Assembly (NCBI GenBank): GCA_944363385.1
Contig: CALVUB010000009.1
Coordinates: 1-15,935 of the forward strand
DNA length: 15,935 nucleotides
Direction of reading: 5' to 3'
From: an uncultured Clostridia bacterium
GTDB lineage: Bacteria > Bacillota > Clostridia > Christensenellales > UBA1242
The first letter of the stretch is position 1. Each line of letters begins with the position of its first letter. Shown piece after piece: positions 6,979 to 14,650 of this stretch. The notes beneath the pieces are model-generated. The model did no database searches and was not told the origin of the DNA. It saw nothing but the letters and a program-made list of their open reading frames with translations. The position numbers and the translations under genes were made by a program.

Positions 6979-9810
6979 ATGGAAAACAAAATTATCATCA
7001 AAGGTGCAAAGGAAAACAACTTAAAAAATGTAGACCTTGAAATTCCTAAAAATAAACTTATCGTGTTTACAGGTGTCAGTGGCTCGGGCAAAACAAGTCT
7101 GGCCTTTGGCACAATTTTTGCTGAAGGACAAAGGCGTTATATCGAAAGTTTGTCGTCATACGCAAGACAGTTTTTAGGACAAGCTCAAAAACCTGACGTG
7201 GAGTCAATTGATGGTCTTTCTCCAGCCATTTCAATAGACCAAAAAACCACCAATCACAATCCTCGTTCAACAGTGGGAACAGTGACAGAGATTTATGATT
7301 ATCTCAGGCTTTTATTTGCGCGAGTAGGCACAGCGTATTGCCCAAATTGTCACAAACCAATATCTCAGCAGACCACAGACCAAATTGTCGATGCCGTTTT
7401 AGAATTTGGTGAAGGTGCAAAAATAACCATTCTTGCGCCGATTGCGCGTGGACAGAAGGGGGCTTTTGCAAAAAATTTTGAAAGCTTAAAAAAATCTGGT
7501 TACGCACGAGTTCAAGTGGACGGTATTGTATACTCGCTTGATGAAGAAATTTTGCTTGACAAGAATTTGAAGCATGATATCAATGTTGTGATAGACAGGG
7601 TTATCTTGAAGGCAAGTGTGCACACGAGACTGACTGACAGCATTGAAACAGCGGTAAAACTTGGCGAAGGGCTTGTGATAATTGAAACTGAAGAGGGGCA
7701 AACGCTTTACAGCACTCTTTATTCTTGTCCTGATTGCGGTTGGACGCTTGAAGAGGTCACTCCGCGACTCTTCTCTTTCAACGCGCCTTTTGGAGCTTGT
7801 CCAACATGCGCTGGGCTTGGCACTGTAAGCGATGTGGATGAGTCGCTTGTGCTTAAAAATTCCGACCTTTCAATTGCAGAGGGAGCATTCAATCAAACAG
7901 GTTGGCGTTATGGAGATATCAAAATTGTTACAAGATTTTTTGATGCGTTATCAAAAAAATATAACATCGACCTTACAATTCCAGTTAAAAAGCTACCAAA
8001 AAAGCAAATCAACCTTTTACTTTATGGCAATAATGGTGAAAAGCTTGACCTATTTGAAGATGAAGCGCGCAACAAGACCTACGAACATTTTAACGGCAAA
8101 AATGCTCTTGCTTTTGAAGGTATTGTAAATCACCTAAAGCGCAGACTGATTGAAAGCAAAAGCGAATTTGTCCGCTATGAAATAGGCAAATTTGTTCGTG
8201 AAATAACCTGTCCAACCTGTCAAGGTAAAAGGCTGAATGAGAAAGCGCTTTCACTTAAAATCAAAGGCAAAGACATATCTCAAGTTTGCGATATGACAGT
8301 GGAAGAACTTAGACCATATTTTGAAAATCTTTCACTTAGCAAAGAAAAACAAGAAATTGCAAGCAGTATTCTAAAAGAAATCAATGCAAGGCTTAAATTT
8401 TTGAGCGATGTAGGGCTTGATTATCTAACACTATCGCGTTCTGCTGAAACTTTGTCAGGTGGAGAAGCGCAAAGAATTAGGCTTGCCACTCAAATTGGAA
8501 GCGGATTGTCTGGCGTGCTTTACATTCTTGACGAGCCAAGCATTGGGCTTCATCAAAGAGATAATGACAGACTGATAGGCACACTTAAAAATCTTAGAGA
8601 CCTTGGCAACACACTTATTGTGGTCGAGCATGATGAAGACACCATTCGCACAGCCGACTGGATTGTGGATGTTGGGCCTTATGCTGGTGTTCACGGCGGA
8701 CAAATTGTTGGAAACGGAACGCTAGAAGATATTGTCAAAAATTCGCAATCAATCACCGCAAGATTTTTGCGAGGAGAAGAAAAGATTGATGTGCCAACAT
8801 CACGAAGACAACCAAAGGGCTATTTGAAGGTTTTTGGCGCAAAAGAAAATAATCTTAAAAATATAAATGTCGATATTCCGCTAGGAGTTTTCTGTTGCAT
8901 TACTGGGGTGTCGGGTAGTGGGAAATCAAGTTTGATAAATGAAATTGTGTATCCTTATCTGTCCAATAGTTTAAATAATTCGCGACTGGAAAATGGTGCA
9001 TTTGAAAAGATTGAAAATATCAACGCTCTTGACAAGGTCATTTCAATAGATCAATCGCCAATAGGACGAACTCCGCGCTCTAACCCAGCCACTTATGTTG
9101 GCATGTTTTCAGCAATTCGAGACCTTTTCGCAAGCACTCCAGAAGCCAAAGCGAGAGGATACAAAGCTGGTAGGTTCAGTTTTAATGTAAAAGGTGGCAG
9201 GTGCGAGGCATGTGAAGGAGCAGGCGTCAAAGAAATTGAAATGTATTTTTTGCCAGACATTCAAGTGACTTGTGATGCCTGCAAAGGCAAAAGATACAAT
9301 CGTGAAACGCTTGAGGTGCGCTATAAAGGCAAAAACATCAATGATGTTTTAGATATGACCGTGGAAGAAGCTTTGAAATTTTTTGAAAACATTCCTTCAA
9401 TCAAAAACAAGGTGCAAGCACTCTATGATGTAGGGCTTGGCTATGTCAAACTTGGGCAAAGCGCAACAGAACTTTCGGGCGGTGAAGCGCAACGGGTTAA
9501 ACTTGCAAGCGAGCTATCTCGAAAATCAACAGGCAAGACCATTTATCTTCTTGACGAGCCTACAACTGGGCTTCATATGTATGATGTGCGCAAGCTTATT
9601 GCAATATTAAATCGCTTGGTGGAAAATGGCAACTCTGTTGTAGTTATAGAGCATAATCTTGATGTGATAAAATCGGCAGACTATATCATCGACCTAGGTC
9701 CTGAAGGCGGAAATCGTGGCGGTCAGGTTGTTGCTGTAGGAACGCCAGAACAGGTGGCAAAGGTTGAAAATTCTTATACAGGAAAATATCTTAAAAAAAT
9801 GTTCAATTAA
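6979..9810 (+). CDS. uvrA: UvrABC system protein A (excinuclease ATPase subunit)
   Basis: UvrA dimerises, scans DNA for helix-distorting lesions and loads UvrB. It has 943 residues, normal for the family. It has two ABC ATPase modules: Walker A G-V-S-G-S-G-K-T (32-39) with signature L-S-G-G-E-A-Q-R (492-499) and Walker B L-D-E-P (517-520); then G-V-S-G-S-G-K-S (643-650), L-S-G-G-E-A-Q-R (832-839) and L-D-E-P (858-861). Zinc-type cysteine pairs occur at C250/C253 with C274/C277, and at C742/C745 with C765/C768. Further CxxC pairs lie at 121/124 and 411/414. ATG 6979 is chosen because the protein then begins M-E-N-K-I-I-I-K-G-A, matching the usual UvrA start. The upstream in-frame TTG at 6946 lies in the -35 region and would add 11 residues untypical of the family. 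No Shine-Dalgarno precedes the ATG and the -10 box is 6 nt away, so a leaderless mRNA is likely. The gene ends at a strong terminator. Confidence 0.99.
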   Translation: MENKIIIKGAKENNLKNVDLEIPKNKLIVFTGVSGSGKTSLAFGTIFAEGQRRYIESLSSYARQFLGQAQKPDVESIDGLSPAISIDQKTTNHNPRSTVGTVTEIYDYLRLLFARVGTAYCPNCHKPISQQTTDQIVDAVLEFGEGAKITILAPIARGQKGAFAKNFESLKKSGYARVQVDGIVYSLDEEILLDKNLKHDINVVIDRVILKASVHTRLTDSIETAVKLGEGLVIIETEEGQTLYSTLYSCPDCGWTLEEVTPRLFSFNAPFGACPTCAGLGTVSDVDESLVLKNSDLSIAEGAFNQTGWRYGDIKIVTRFFDALSKKYNIDLTIPVKKLPKKQINLLLYGNNGEKLDLFEDEARNKTYEHFNGKNALAFEGIVNHLKRRLIESKSEFVRYEIGKFVREITCPTCQGKRLNEKALSLKIKGKDISQVCDMTVEELRPYFENLSLSKEKQEIASSILKEINARLKFLSDVGLDYLTLSRSAETLSGGEAQRIRLATQIGSGLSGVLYILDEPSIGLHQRDNDRLIGTLKNLRDLGNTLIVVEHDEDTIRTADWIVDVGPYAGVHGGQIVGNGTLEDIVKNSQSITARFLRGEEKIDVPTSRRQPKGYLKVFGAKENNLKNINVDIPLGVFCCITGVSGSGKSSLINEIVYPYLSNSLNNSRLENGAFEKIENINALDKVISIDQSPIGRTPRSNPATYVGMFSAIRDLFASTPEAKARGYKAGRFSFNVKGGRCEACEGAGVKEIEMYFLPDIQVTCDACKGKRYNRETLEVRYKGKNINDVLDMTVEEALKFFENIPSIKNKVQALYDVGLGYVKLGQSATELSGGEAQRVKLASELSRKSTGKTIYLLDEPTTGLHMYDVRKLIAILNRLVENGNSVVVIEHNLDVIKSADYIIDLGPEGGNRGGQVVAVGTPEQVAKVENSYTGKYLKKMFN

Positions 9811-9812
9811 AC

Positions 9813-9839
9813 AAAAAACTGCAAAAAATGCAGTTTTTT
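9813..9839 (+). terminator. Intrinsic terminator after uvrA
   Basis: A perfect 11-bp stem, AAAAAACTGCA (9813-9823) with TGCAGTTTTTT (9829-9839), and a 5-nt A loop, beginning 2 nt after the uvrA stop. The right arm ends in T6, with more T-runs following (9844-9849). The GC core is only 3 pairs, but the T-tract is strong. The A-rich left arm would also give a T-tract on the opposite strand. Confidence 0.85.
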
Positions 9840-9988
9840 CGTGTTTTTTAGCCATTTTTCATGTTTTTTTGATAATTTTATAAATTTTTTGCCCAAACTG
9901 ACTTTATCAAAGTTTTTAAATAAATTAAAAATCTTGTATAAAATTGTCGACTTAAAAATAATAAAGCTATTCAAATATTTAAAAAGAC

Positions 9989-10023
9989 TTGTAAATTTTA
10001 TATAAAAAATGTTAATATATAAT
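9989..10023 (+). promoter_or_regulatory. Promoter(s) for the CvpA-type / rsmH / division operon
   Basis: Two overlapping options are visible in the very AT-rich 218-nt stretch between the uvrA terminator and the next gene. One is -35 TTGTAA (9989-9994), an 18-nt spacer and -10 TAATAT (10013-10018) with extended TG at 10010-10011. The other is a perfect -10 TATAAT at 10018-10023 without a good -35. Either gives a transcript start near 10025-10030 and a short leader. I see no other gene, riboswitch or structured leader in 9840-10057. Confidence 0.45.
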
Positions 10024-10057
10024 TACATATTAAAGTTGCGATATTATGGGGGGAGTT

Positions 10058-12952
10058 ATGGACGGTGGAACTATCAACCTTATTATAAGTTTTGTCTTTG
10101 TTTTGATTTTGATTATAGGATTTTTTATTGGATTTTGGCGTGGAGTTCGGCGCTCTGCGGTAAGCTGTGCAATCGGTCTGGTAGGCATTGTTATTGCTTT
10201 CTTTATTACGCCACCAATCACAAATGCTATAATGGGCATTTCTATTGCCTATGGTGAAGGGACTATCACTTTGAGCCAATATGTGCTTGAAATGCTTGCT
10301 CAAAATGCAGATATTGCTGGACTTGTTGAAAACAATCCAAATTTGAAAACACTTATCGAGCGCCTACCTTCAGCAATTGCCAATGTTATTGTTTTCTTAC
10401 TAGTTTCTGCGGTTGTGATGTTCTTGCTCTATATTGTTTACAAAATCATCGCAGTCACTTGTTTAAAACGCAAAGAAGACCAAAAAATGTATCGCACTTG
10501 GGGTGGTGTGATAGGCCTTGTCAAAGCTTTTGTGATAACCATATTTGTTTTTATGCCAATGTCTTCACTATGCGGGTTGGTTTCTGATATAACCTACAGC
10601 AACGATATTTATGTTCAAACATCCAACAATGACCAGCCAAATACAAGCGCTCAAAAAAATCAAACACAAGCGCAGAAGGATTCGGCTGAGAGTGAGTCAG
10701 CGATTGCCGAGTATATTCCAGCTGAGGTAATGGAGATAATAGACGGCTTAAATGACAGCTTTTTCTTTAAAATGGAAGGCGCGGTTGGTCTTGATGATGC
10801 AATGTTTGACTATCTCTCTTCAGTGGAGGTCAATGGCGAGAGGCTCTATCTTCGTCAAGAAATAATCTCTTATGCAAATGTGTATGATGTTGCCATGCAA
10901 ATTTCAGAGATTTCAACCTCATCTGAGCATACCTTTGCACAACTTGATTTTGATAAGCTTGAAATCTACCTTAATGACATTTTAGATGGCACTTTGTTTA
11001 GACAGATTGTGGTGGAGATTGTTCAAGATGTTGCCCTAAATTATGAAAATTATTCTTCTATCATTCCTGCCGAACAACTTGAGGAGTATAAAGAACTTTT
11101 AGATGATATTGCAAATGGTTTTCAAGAAGCAATCAAGGACAACGAAAGCGGAGTTATAGAATATTTAAAAAATGATTTCAACAAGCTTTTTGCCACTTTT
11201 AAAGAACTTGCAAAAAGCGGTGTGATTGATAAAATCGTATCTCAAGATAACCTTTCAACGCAGGATATTATAGATTTGCTTGTTGCAAACACCCAGTCTT
11301 TCTCAAATTCGGTGGAAAACATTTTCAGCATGAACATTTTGCACGATGGCTTTAATTTTATCTTTAACAATTTTGTTGTCAATTCTGTTGAAGGGCTTGA
11401 CCAAATTGAGGTTGACACATCTTCATGGCAAAATGAAGAGTGGAACAATCTTTCAGCTCAGTTTGTGACAGTTATTTCAAACTTCTCAGATGTTGCCAAC
11501 CAAGTTGACGTGTTTGAAGTGATAAATGACCCAACTTCCATTTTAACAAAACCAGCTGAAGGTGAAAAGGATGTTGATATTGAAGCTGTCTTGAAAAGCC
11601 TTGGAAAGTTTATTGACTCGGTGCTTGAGGTGACAATTCTTCAAAATGCTGAAGGGCAATCGATAATTAGTGGACTTTTAAGCGAAAACAATTTCGTGTT
11701 GCCAACTGATGAGGTTATAGACAACAACGGGCAAGCGGTTAGTCTTGAAAACTATGAGCAGTATCTGACTTTTATTTCGCAAAGTTTAGAAGAGATAAAA
11801 GATAACGATTTGTATGCAATTTTGACCTCTTCCGAGTCAGATGCCACTTCAATTATCAAAACAATTGCAAACCTTGTTTCTGCTGAAGGAAAACAAGACC
11901 TGCTTGCAGATATTTTCTTGCCACTCATCCAAGTTGAGCCAACAAAAACGCTTATTGGTGAAGAACTTGTTTCAGCAGTTCAATCAGACCTCATTGATTT
12001 GAGTGGCATTCAAGGTTATGATATGTGGAAGAGTGAACTTGGTTATGTAAGCGACATTTTGATTATTCTAAATAAAGCAGACGAAAGTGGAACAAGCTAT
12101 CTAGACTATGCAATTTCTGGAGAAGCAGACCTCCTTCTTCAAAACCTTGGTGACAATATAACAATTACCGACATTTTGACACCTGTTTTAAGAGCAAACT
12201 CAACTTCTGGCATAAAACAAACTCTTTTTGATACTATTGAAGAAGTGCTTAACGAGCTTGCAAACACTCAAATTGACCTTAGGATTGAAGGAATTTCTTT
12301 TGAAGAAGATAGCAGCGAAGACCAAACAAGTGAAATTTGCTTGATTTTTGAAGATTTGCTGTCAGTTTACAAGCAATATTCATCTACAAGTGGTGAATTT
12401 ACCTTTAAGGACATTGATAAAAACACCTTAGGTTCGCTTCTTGACAGAATAAAGGAAAATGCTTACCGAGAAGAACTTGCCAGCAAGAAAACTCAAGGCT
12501 TGTTTAGACCTATGTTTGAGGAGCTTTACAAACAACTTTTGACAGAGTTCTCTTCTGCTGAAAGCATAATAAAAGACAAACATGTTTATGAAATTTCTTT
12601 CACAGAACTTATGAAAGCTTTGTCAGAAATAGAAAATGCAACAGAAGGCTCATTTATCGACAAGGTTGGAGACATGATTTCTTCTTCAGCTTCTGTTTCA
12701 ATTGAGAATGTCGAAGAGCTTATAGCCTCGGTTACCGAAGAAACTACAACCGAAACGCTTGAAACAATTGATGTTGTGCTTGGCGTGCTTGAGGATTTTG
12801 AAGTTAAGATTGATATTCCAGGCTCAACCGAAGAGGAAATTGAAAGCAATAAAACTCAGATTGAAGAATTTATCAATGATAATACAAACTTGACAGAGTC
12901 ACTTAAAGATAAGTTAAACAACATCTTTGGACTAAACTTAGAGACAAACTAA
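10058..12952 (+). CDS. CvpA-type membrane protein with very long acidic extracytoplasmic region
   Basis: The N-terminal ~175 residues have the four-helix layout of the CvpA (colicin V production) family: helices at about 6-26, 32-52, 105-135 and 148-172, with a G-F-x-x-G-F-W-R-G segment at the end of helix 1. Basic residues (W-R-G-V-R-R after helix 1; K-R-K-E-D-Q-K-M-Y-R before helix 4) mark the cytoplasmic loops, so the remaining ~790 residues are predicted outside. That region is strongly acidic, Ser/Asn-rich, mostly helical in pattern and has no cysteine cluster or C-terminal anchor. Units starting at W457, Y566 and W657 look alike (aromatic-x-x-E/Y ... L ... L-x-x-L-x-x-I ... I-x-x-x-L), suggesting diverged repeats of about 90-110 residues. 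Typical CvpA proteins are under 250 residues, so this is greatly extended. ATG 10058 is preferred because a G-run (10048-10053) precedes it as a wobble Shine-Dalgarno; ATG 10046 in the same frame is the alternative. rsmH follows after 10 nt. The role in division or envelope biology is inferred from position. Confidence 0.82.
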   Translation: MDGGTINLIISFVFVLILIIGFFIGFWRGVRRSAVSCAIGLVGIVIAFFITPPITNAIMGISIAYGEGTITLSQYVLEMLAQNADIAGLVENNPNLKTLIERLPSAIANVIVFLLVSAVVMFLLYIVYKIIAVTCLKRKEDQKMYRTWGGVIGLVKAFVITIFVFMPMSSLCGLVSDITYSNDIYVQTSNNDQPNTSAQKNQTQAQKDSAESESAIAEYIPAEVMEIIDGLNDSFFFKMEGAVGLDDAMFDYLSSVEVNGERLYLRQEIISYANVYDVAMQISEISTSSEHTFAQLDFDKLEIYLNDILDGTLFRQIVVEIVQDVALNYENYSSIIPAEQLEEYKELLDDIANGFQEAIKDNESGVIEYLKNDFNKLFATFKELAKSGVIDKIVSQDNLSTQDIIDLLVANTQSFSNSVENIFSMNILHDGFNFIFNNFVVNSVEGLDQIEVDTSSWQNEEWNNLSAQFVTVISNFSDVANQVDVFEVINDPTSILTKPAEGEKDVDIEAVLKSLGKFIDSVLEVTILQNAEGQSIISGLLSENNFVLPTDEVIDNNGQAVSLENYEQYLTFISQSLEEIKDNDLYAILTSSESDATSIIKTIANLVSAEGKQDLLADIFLPLIQVEPTKTLIGEELVSAVQSDLIDLSGIQGYDMWKSELGYVSDILIILNKADESGTSYLDYAISGEADLLLQNLGDNITITDILTPVLRANSTSGIKQTLFDTIEEVLNELANTQIDLRIEGISFEEDSSEDQTSEICLIFEDLLSVYKQYSSTSGEFTFKDIDKNTLGSLLDRIKENAYREELASKKTQGLFRPMFEELYKQLLTEFSSAESIIKDKHVYEISFTELMKALSEIENATEGSFIDKVGDMISSSASVSIENVEELIASVTEETTTETLETIDVVLGVLEDFEVKIDIPGSTEEEIESNKTQIEEFINDNTNLTESLKDKLNNIFGLNLETN

Positions 12953-12962
12953 AGAGGATTAA

Positions 12963-13901
12963 ATGAAAGAATTTAAGCATATTCCAGTTTTACTTGAAGA
13001 GGTCATCTCTGGGCTTGATATCAAGCCTGGAGGTGTTTATGTTGATTGCACCATGGGAGGAGGTGGCCATTCAAGTGAAATTTTAAAAAGGCTAGATCAA
13101 CATGGAAAGCTTATTGGTTTTGATAAAGATGACGAGGCGGTTGCCACATGCCGAGAAAAATTTAAAGACTTTGACAATGTCAAAGTGATAAAATTAGACT
13201 TTAAAAATGCGCCAACAATTTTGAAAGAGAAGGGGCTTGATGGAAAAATTGACGGAATTTTGATTGACCTTGGCGTAAGCTCTTATCAAATAGACAGCGC
13301 AGAGCGAGGTTTCAGTTTTCTACATAATGGTCGTCTTGATATGCGAATGGACCAAACGCAAGAGCTTTCTGCTTTTGATGTGGTCAATTTTTATAGCCAA
13401 AGCGAGCTTTTAAGAATTTTGTATGACTATGGCGAAGAAAATAACGCCAAAAATATTGTGAGAAATATTATAAAAGCAAGAGAAATAAAACCAATTGAAA
13501 CCACTTTCCAGCTTAAACAAATCATCGAAGCTTCATTTCCAAAAAAGATGATTTATGGCAAAGGTGGGGTATCAAAACAAACTTTTCAGGCTATAAGAAT
13601 AGAGGTTAATGGCGAGCTTAAAGGTCTTGAAGAGTGCTTGGAAGAATTTATTAAATTGCTAAACCATGGTGGAAGAATGGCGGTTATCTCCTTTCACAGT
13701 TTGGAAGACCGAATTGTCAAAAATGTTTTCAAGCTTTCTTCAACCGATTGCATTTGTCCGCCAAAAACACCGATATGCATTTGTGGACATAAGGCAAGCG
13801 CAAAACTTATAACTAGAAAACCAATCATGGCAACTCAAGAAGAACTCAAGCAAAATTCTCGCTCGGCAAGCGCAAAACTAAGAGTGATTGAAAAAATTTA
13901 A
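12963..13901 (+). CDS. rsmH: 16S rRNA (cytosine1402-N4)-methyltransferase RsmH (MraW)
   Basis: RsmH uses S-adenosylmethionine to N4-methylate C1402 of 16S rRNA, in the decoding centre of the 30S subunit. Its 312 residues are the usual length. Visible motifs are H-I-P-V-L-L-E-E-V near the start, the SAM-binding loop D-C-T-M-G-G-G-G-H-S (28-37), the acidic partner F-D-K-D (53-56), D-L-G-V-S-S (102-107), R-L-D-M-R-M-D (124-130), F-Q-A-I-R-I (208-213), S-F-H-S-L-E-D-R-I-V-K (243-253), and the C-terminal N-S-R-S-A-S-A-K-L-R (298-307). A C-I-C-P ... C-I-C-G cysteine group lies at 263-275, as in many family members. A Shine-Dalgarno AGAGG (12953-12957) is 5 nt before the ATG, directly after the stop of the CvpA-type gene, so the two are cotranscribed. 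mraZ, which usually precedes this gene in the dcw cluster, is not present. Confidence 0.98.
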   Translation: MKEFKHIPVLLEEVISGLDIKPGGVYVDCTMGGGGHSSEILKRLDQHGKLIGFDKDDEAVATCREKFKDFDNVKVIKLDFKNAPTILKEKGLDGKIDGILIDLGVSSYQIDSAERGFSFLHNGRLDMRMDQTQELSAFDVVNFYSQSELLRILYDYGEENNAKNIVRNIIKAREIKPIETTFQLKQIIEASFPKKMIYGKGGVSKQTFQAIRIEVNGELKGLEECLEEFIKLLNHGGRMAVISFHSLEDRIVKNVFKLSSTDCICPPKTPICICGHKASAKLITRKPIMATQEELKQNSRSASAKLRVIEKI

Positions 13902-13922
13902 CGCTTTTAAAAATTGCTTAAA

Positions 13923-13944
13923 TGTGATAATATCAAAAAGGAGG
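13923..13944 (+). promoter_or_regulatory. Extended -10 element and strong ribosome binding site before the FtsL-like gene
   Basis: An extended -10 TGTGATAAT (13923-13931) lies 22 nt after the rsmH stop, with no convincing -35 (GCTTTT at 13903-13908 would be at a 17-nt spacer). It could give internal transcription of the division genes. AAAGGAGG (13937-13944), an almost perfect Shine-Dalgarno sequence, is 9 nt before the ATG at 13954 and fixes that start. The ribosome binding site is much more certain than the promoter. Confidence 0.5.
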
Positions 13945-13953
13945 GCATAGATT

Positions 13954-14646
13954 ATGGAAGAGAAGATTGTTGTAACCGAAAAGTCTTCACCACAGAAAGA
14001 AACTGAAAACCAACTTGCCTATCAAAAATGGCGTCAAACGGTTGTTCGTCAAAAAGAGAGCGCAAAAGAGCTTGAGCAAGAGTTTAAGACACTAAAATCA
14101 AAAGAGACTCCATTTAAAAATATAAATCCATTTTCTTCAAGCTCTTTCAAAGATGTGCCAAACACTAAGGTAAATTTAGAGCCAAACCTAGCCGAGACTG
14201 CTGAAAAAGAGGTTACTCACTTTTCTTCAACAATTTTCACCCCCAACTATGACCTTACAGAATCGCTTAGCCAGGAGGAGCGCGAAAAGATTTTTGGAGC
14301 AGAGCAAGAGGAAAAAATAGAAGAAAAACAAGAAAAAAAGCGAAAATGGAGCATAAAAAGCATTGTTTTTATCATTTTATTTGCAATTTTTGGAATTTGG
14401 GGAATTGTTAACATCTCAACCATAGACTCGCTTAACAACCAAATTCAGCTTGCAAATGAAACTTATAATTTAAATCTTGCAAACTATCTTAAAAATTTGA
14501 CCGCTCTTGACAGCACAAATCAAGAAAACATGGAAAATCTTTTCGAGGTTATTCCTACCGACACTTTGCCACCAACTTCAATTGGCGAGCAGTCAAATTG
14601 GTTTGACAGATTTTGTAATTTCTTAGCGGGATTGTTTGGAGGTTAA
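13954..14646 (+). CDS. FtsL-like bitopic division protein with long N-terminal cytoplasmic extension
   Basis: A 230-residue protein in the place of ftsL, between rsmH and a class B PBP gene. It has one membrane helix at about 133-154, preceded by a basic stretch (K-K-R-K-W-S-I-K), so the N terminus is cytoplasmic. A short segment with heptad-like spacing follows outside (about 155-190: I-D-S-L-N-N-Q-I-Q-L-A...). FtsL binds FtsB/DivIC and activates the FtsW-PBP septal synthase. Sequence conservation in this family is very low, so the call rests on position and topology. Unusual points are the ~130-residue, highly charged, Lys/Glu- and Ser-rich cytoplasmic region (FtsL is usually about 100-120 residues in total) and an aromatic amphipathic end (W-F-D-R-F-C-N-F-L-A-G-L-F-G-G) after a Pro-rich link. 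The stop is one base before the TTG of the PBP gene, which suggests translational coupling. It could instead be an unrelated bitopic protein. Confidence 0.72.
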   Translation: MEEKIVVTEKSSPQKETENQLAYQKWRQTVVRQKESAKELEQEFKTLKSKETPFKNINPFSSSSFKDVPNTKVNLEPNLAETAEKEVTHFSSTIFTPNYDLTESLSQEEREKIFGAEQEEKIEEKQEKKRKWSIKSIVFIILFAIFGIWGIVNISTIDSLNNQIQLANETYNLNLANYLKNLTALDSTNQENMENLFEVIPTDTLPPTSIGEQSNWFDRFCNFLAGLFGG

Positions 14647-14650
14647 ATTG
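14638..14650 (+). promoter_or_regulatory. Ribosome binding site fixing the TTG start of the PBP gene
   Basis: GGAGG (14638-14642) lies 5 nt before TTG at 14648-14650 and overlaps the last codons of the FtsL-like gene. The same arrangement, GAGG then TTAAA/ATTAA then start codon, occurs before uvrB and rsmH, which supports initiation at this TTG. The first in-frame ATG comes only around 15359, far inside the conserved protein. Confidence 0.8.

Noticed and set aside
4900..6980. LexA-type SOS box upstream of uvrB or uvrA
   Set aside because: I searched by eye for GAAC...GTTC-type palindromes in both upstream regions and found none; a lone GTTC near 6895 has no partner.
10009..10303. Small frames overlapping the start of the CvpA-type gene on both strands
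   Set aside because: Their translations are low-complexity shadows of the membrane-helix codons, and no ribosome binding site or conserved motif supports them.
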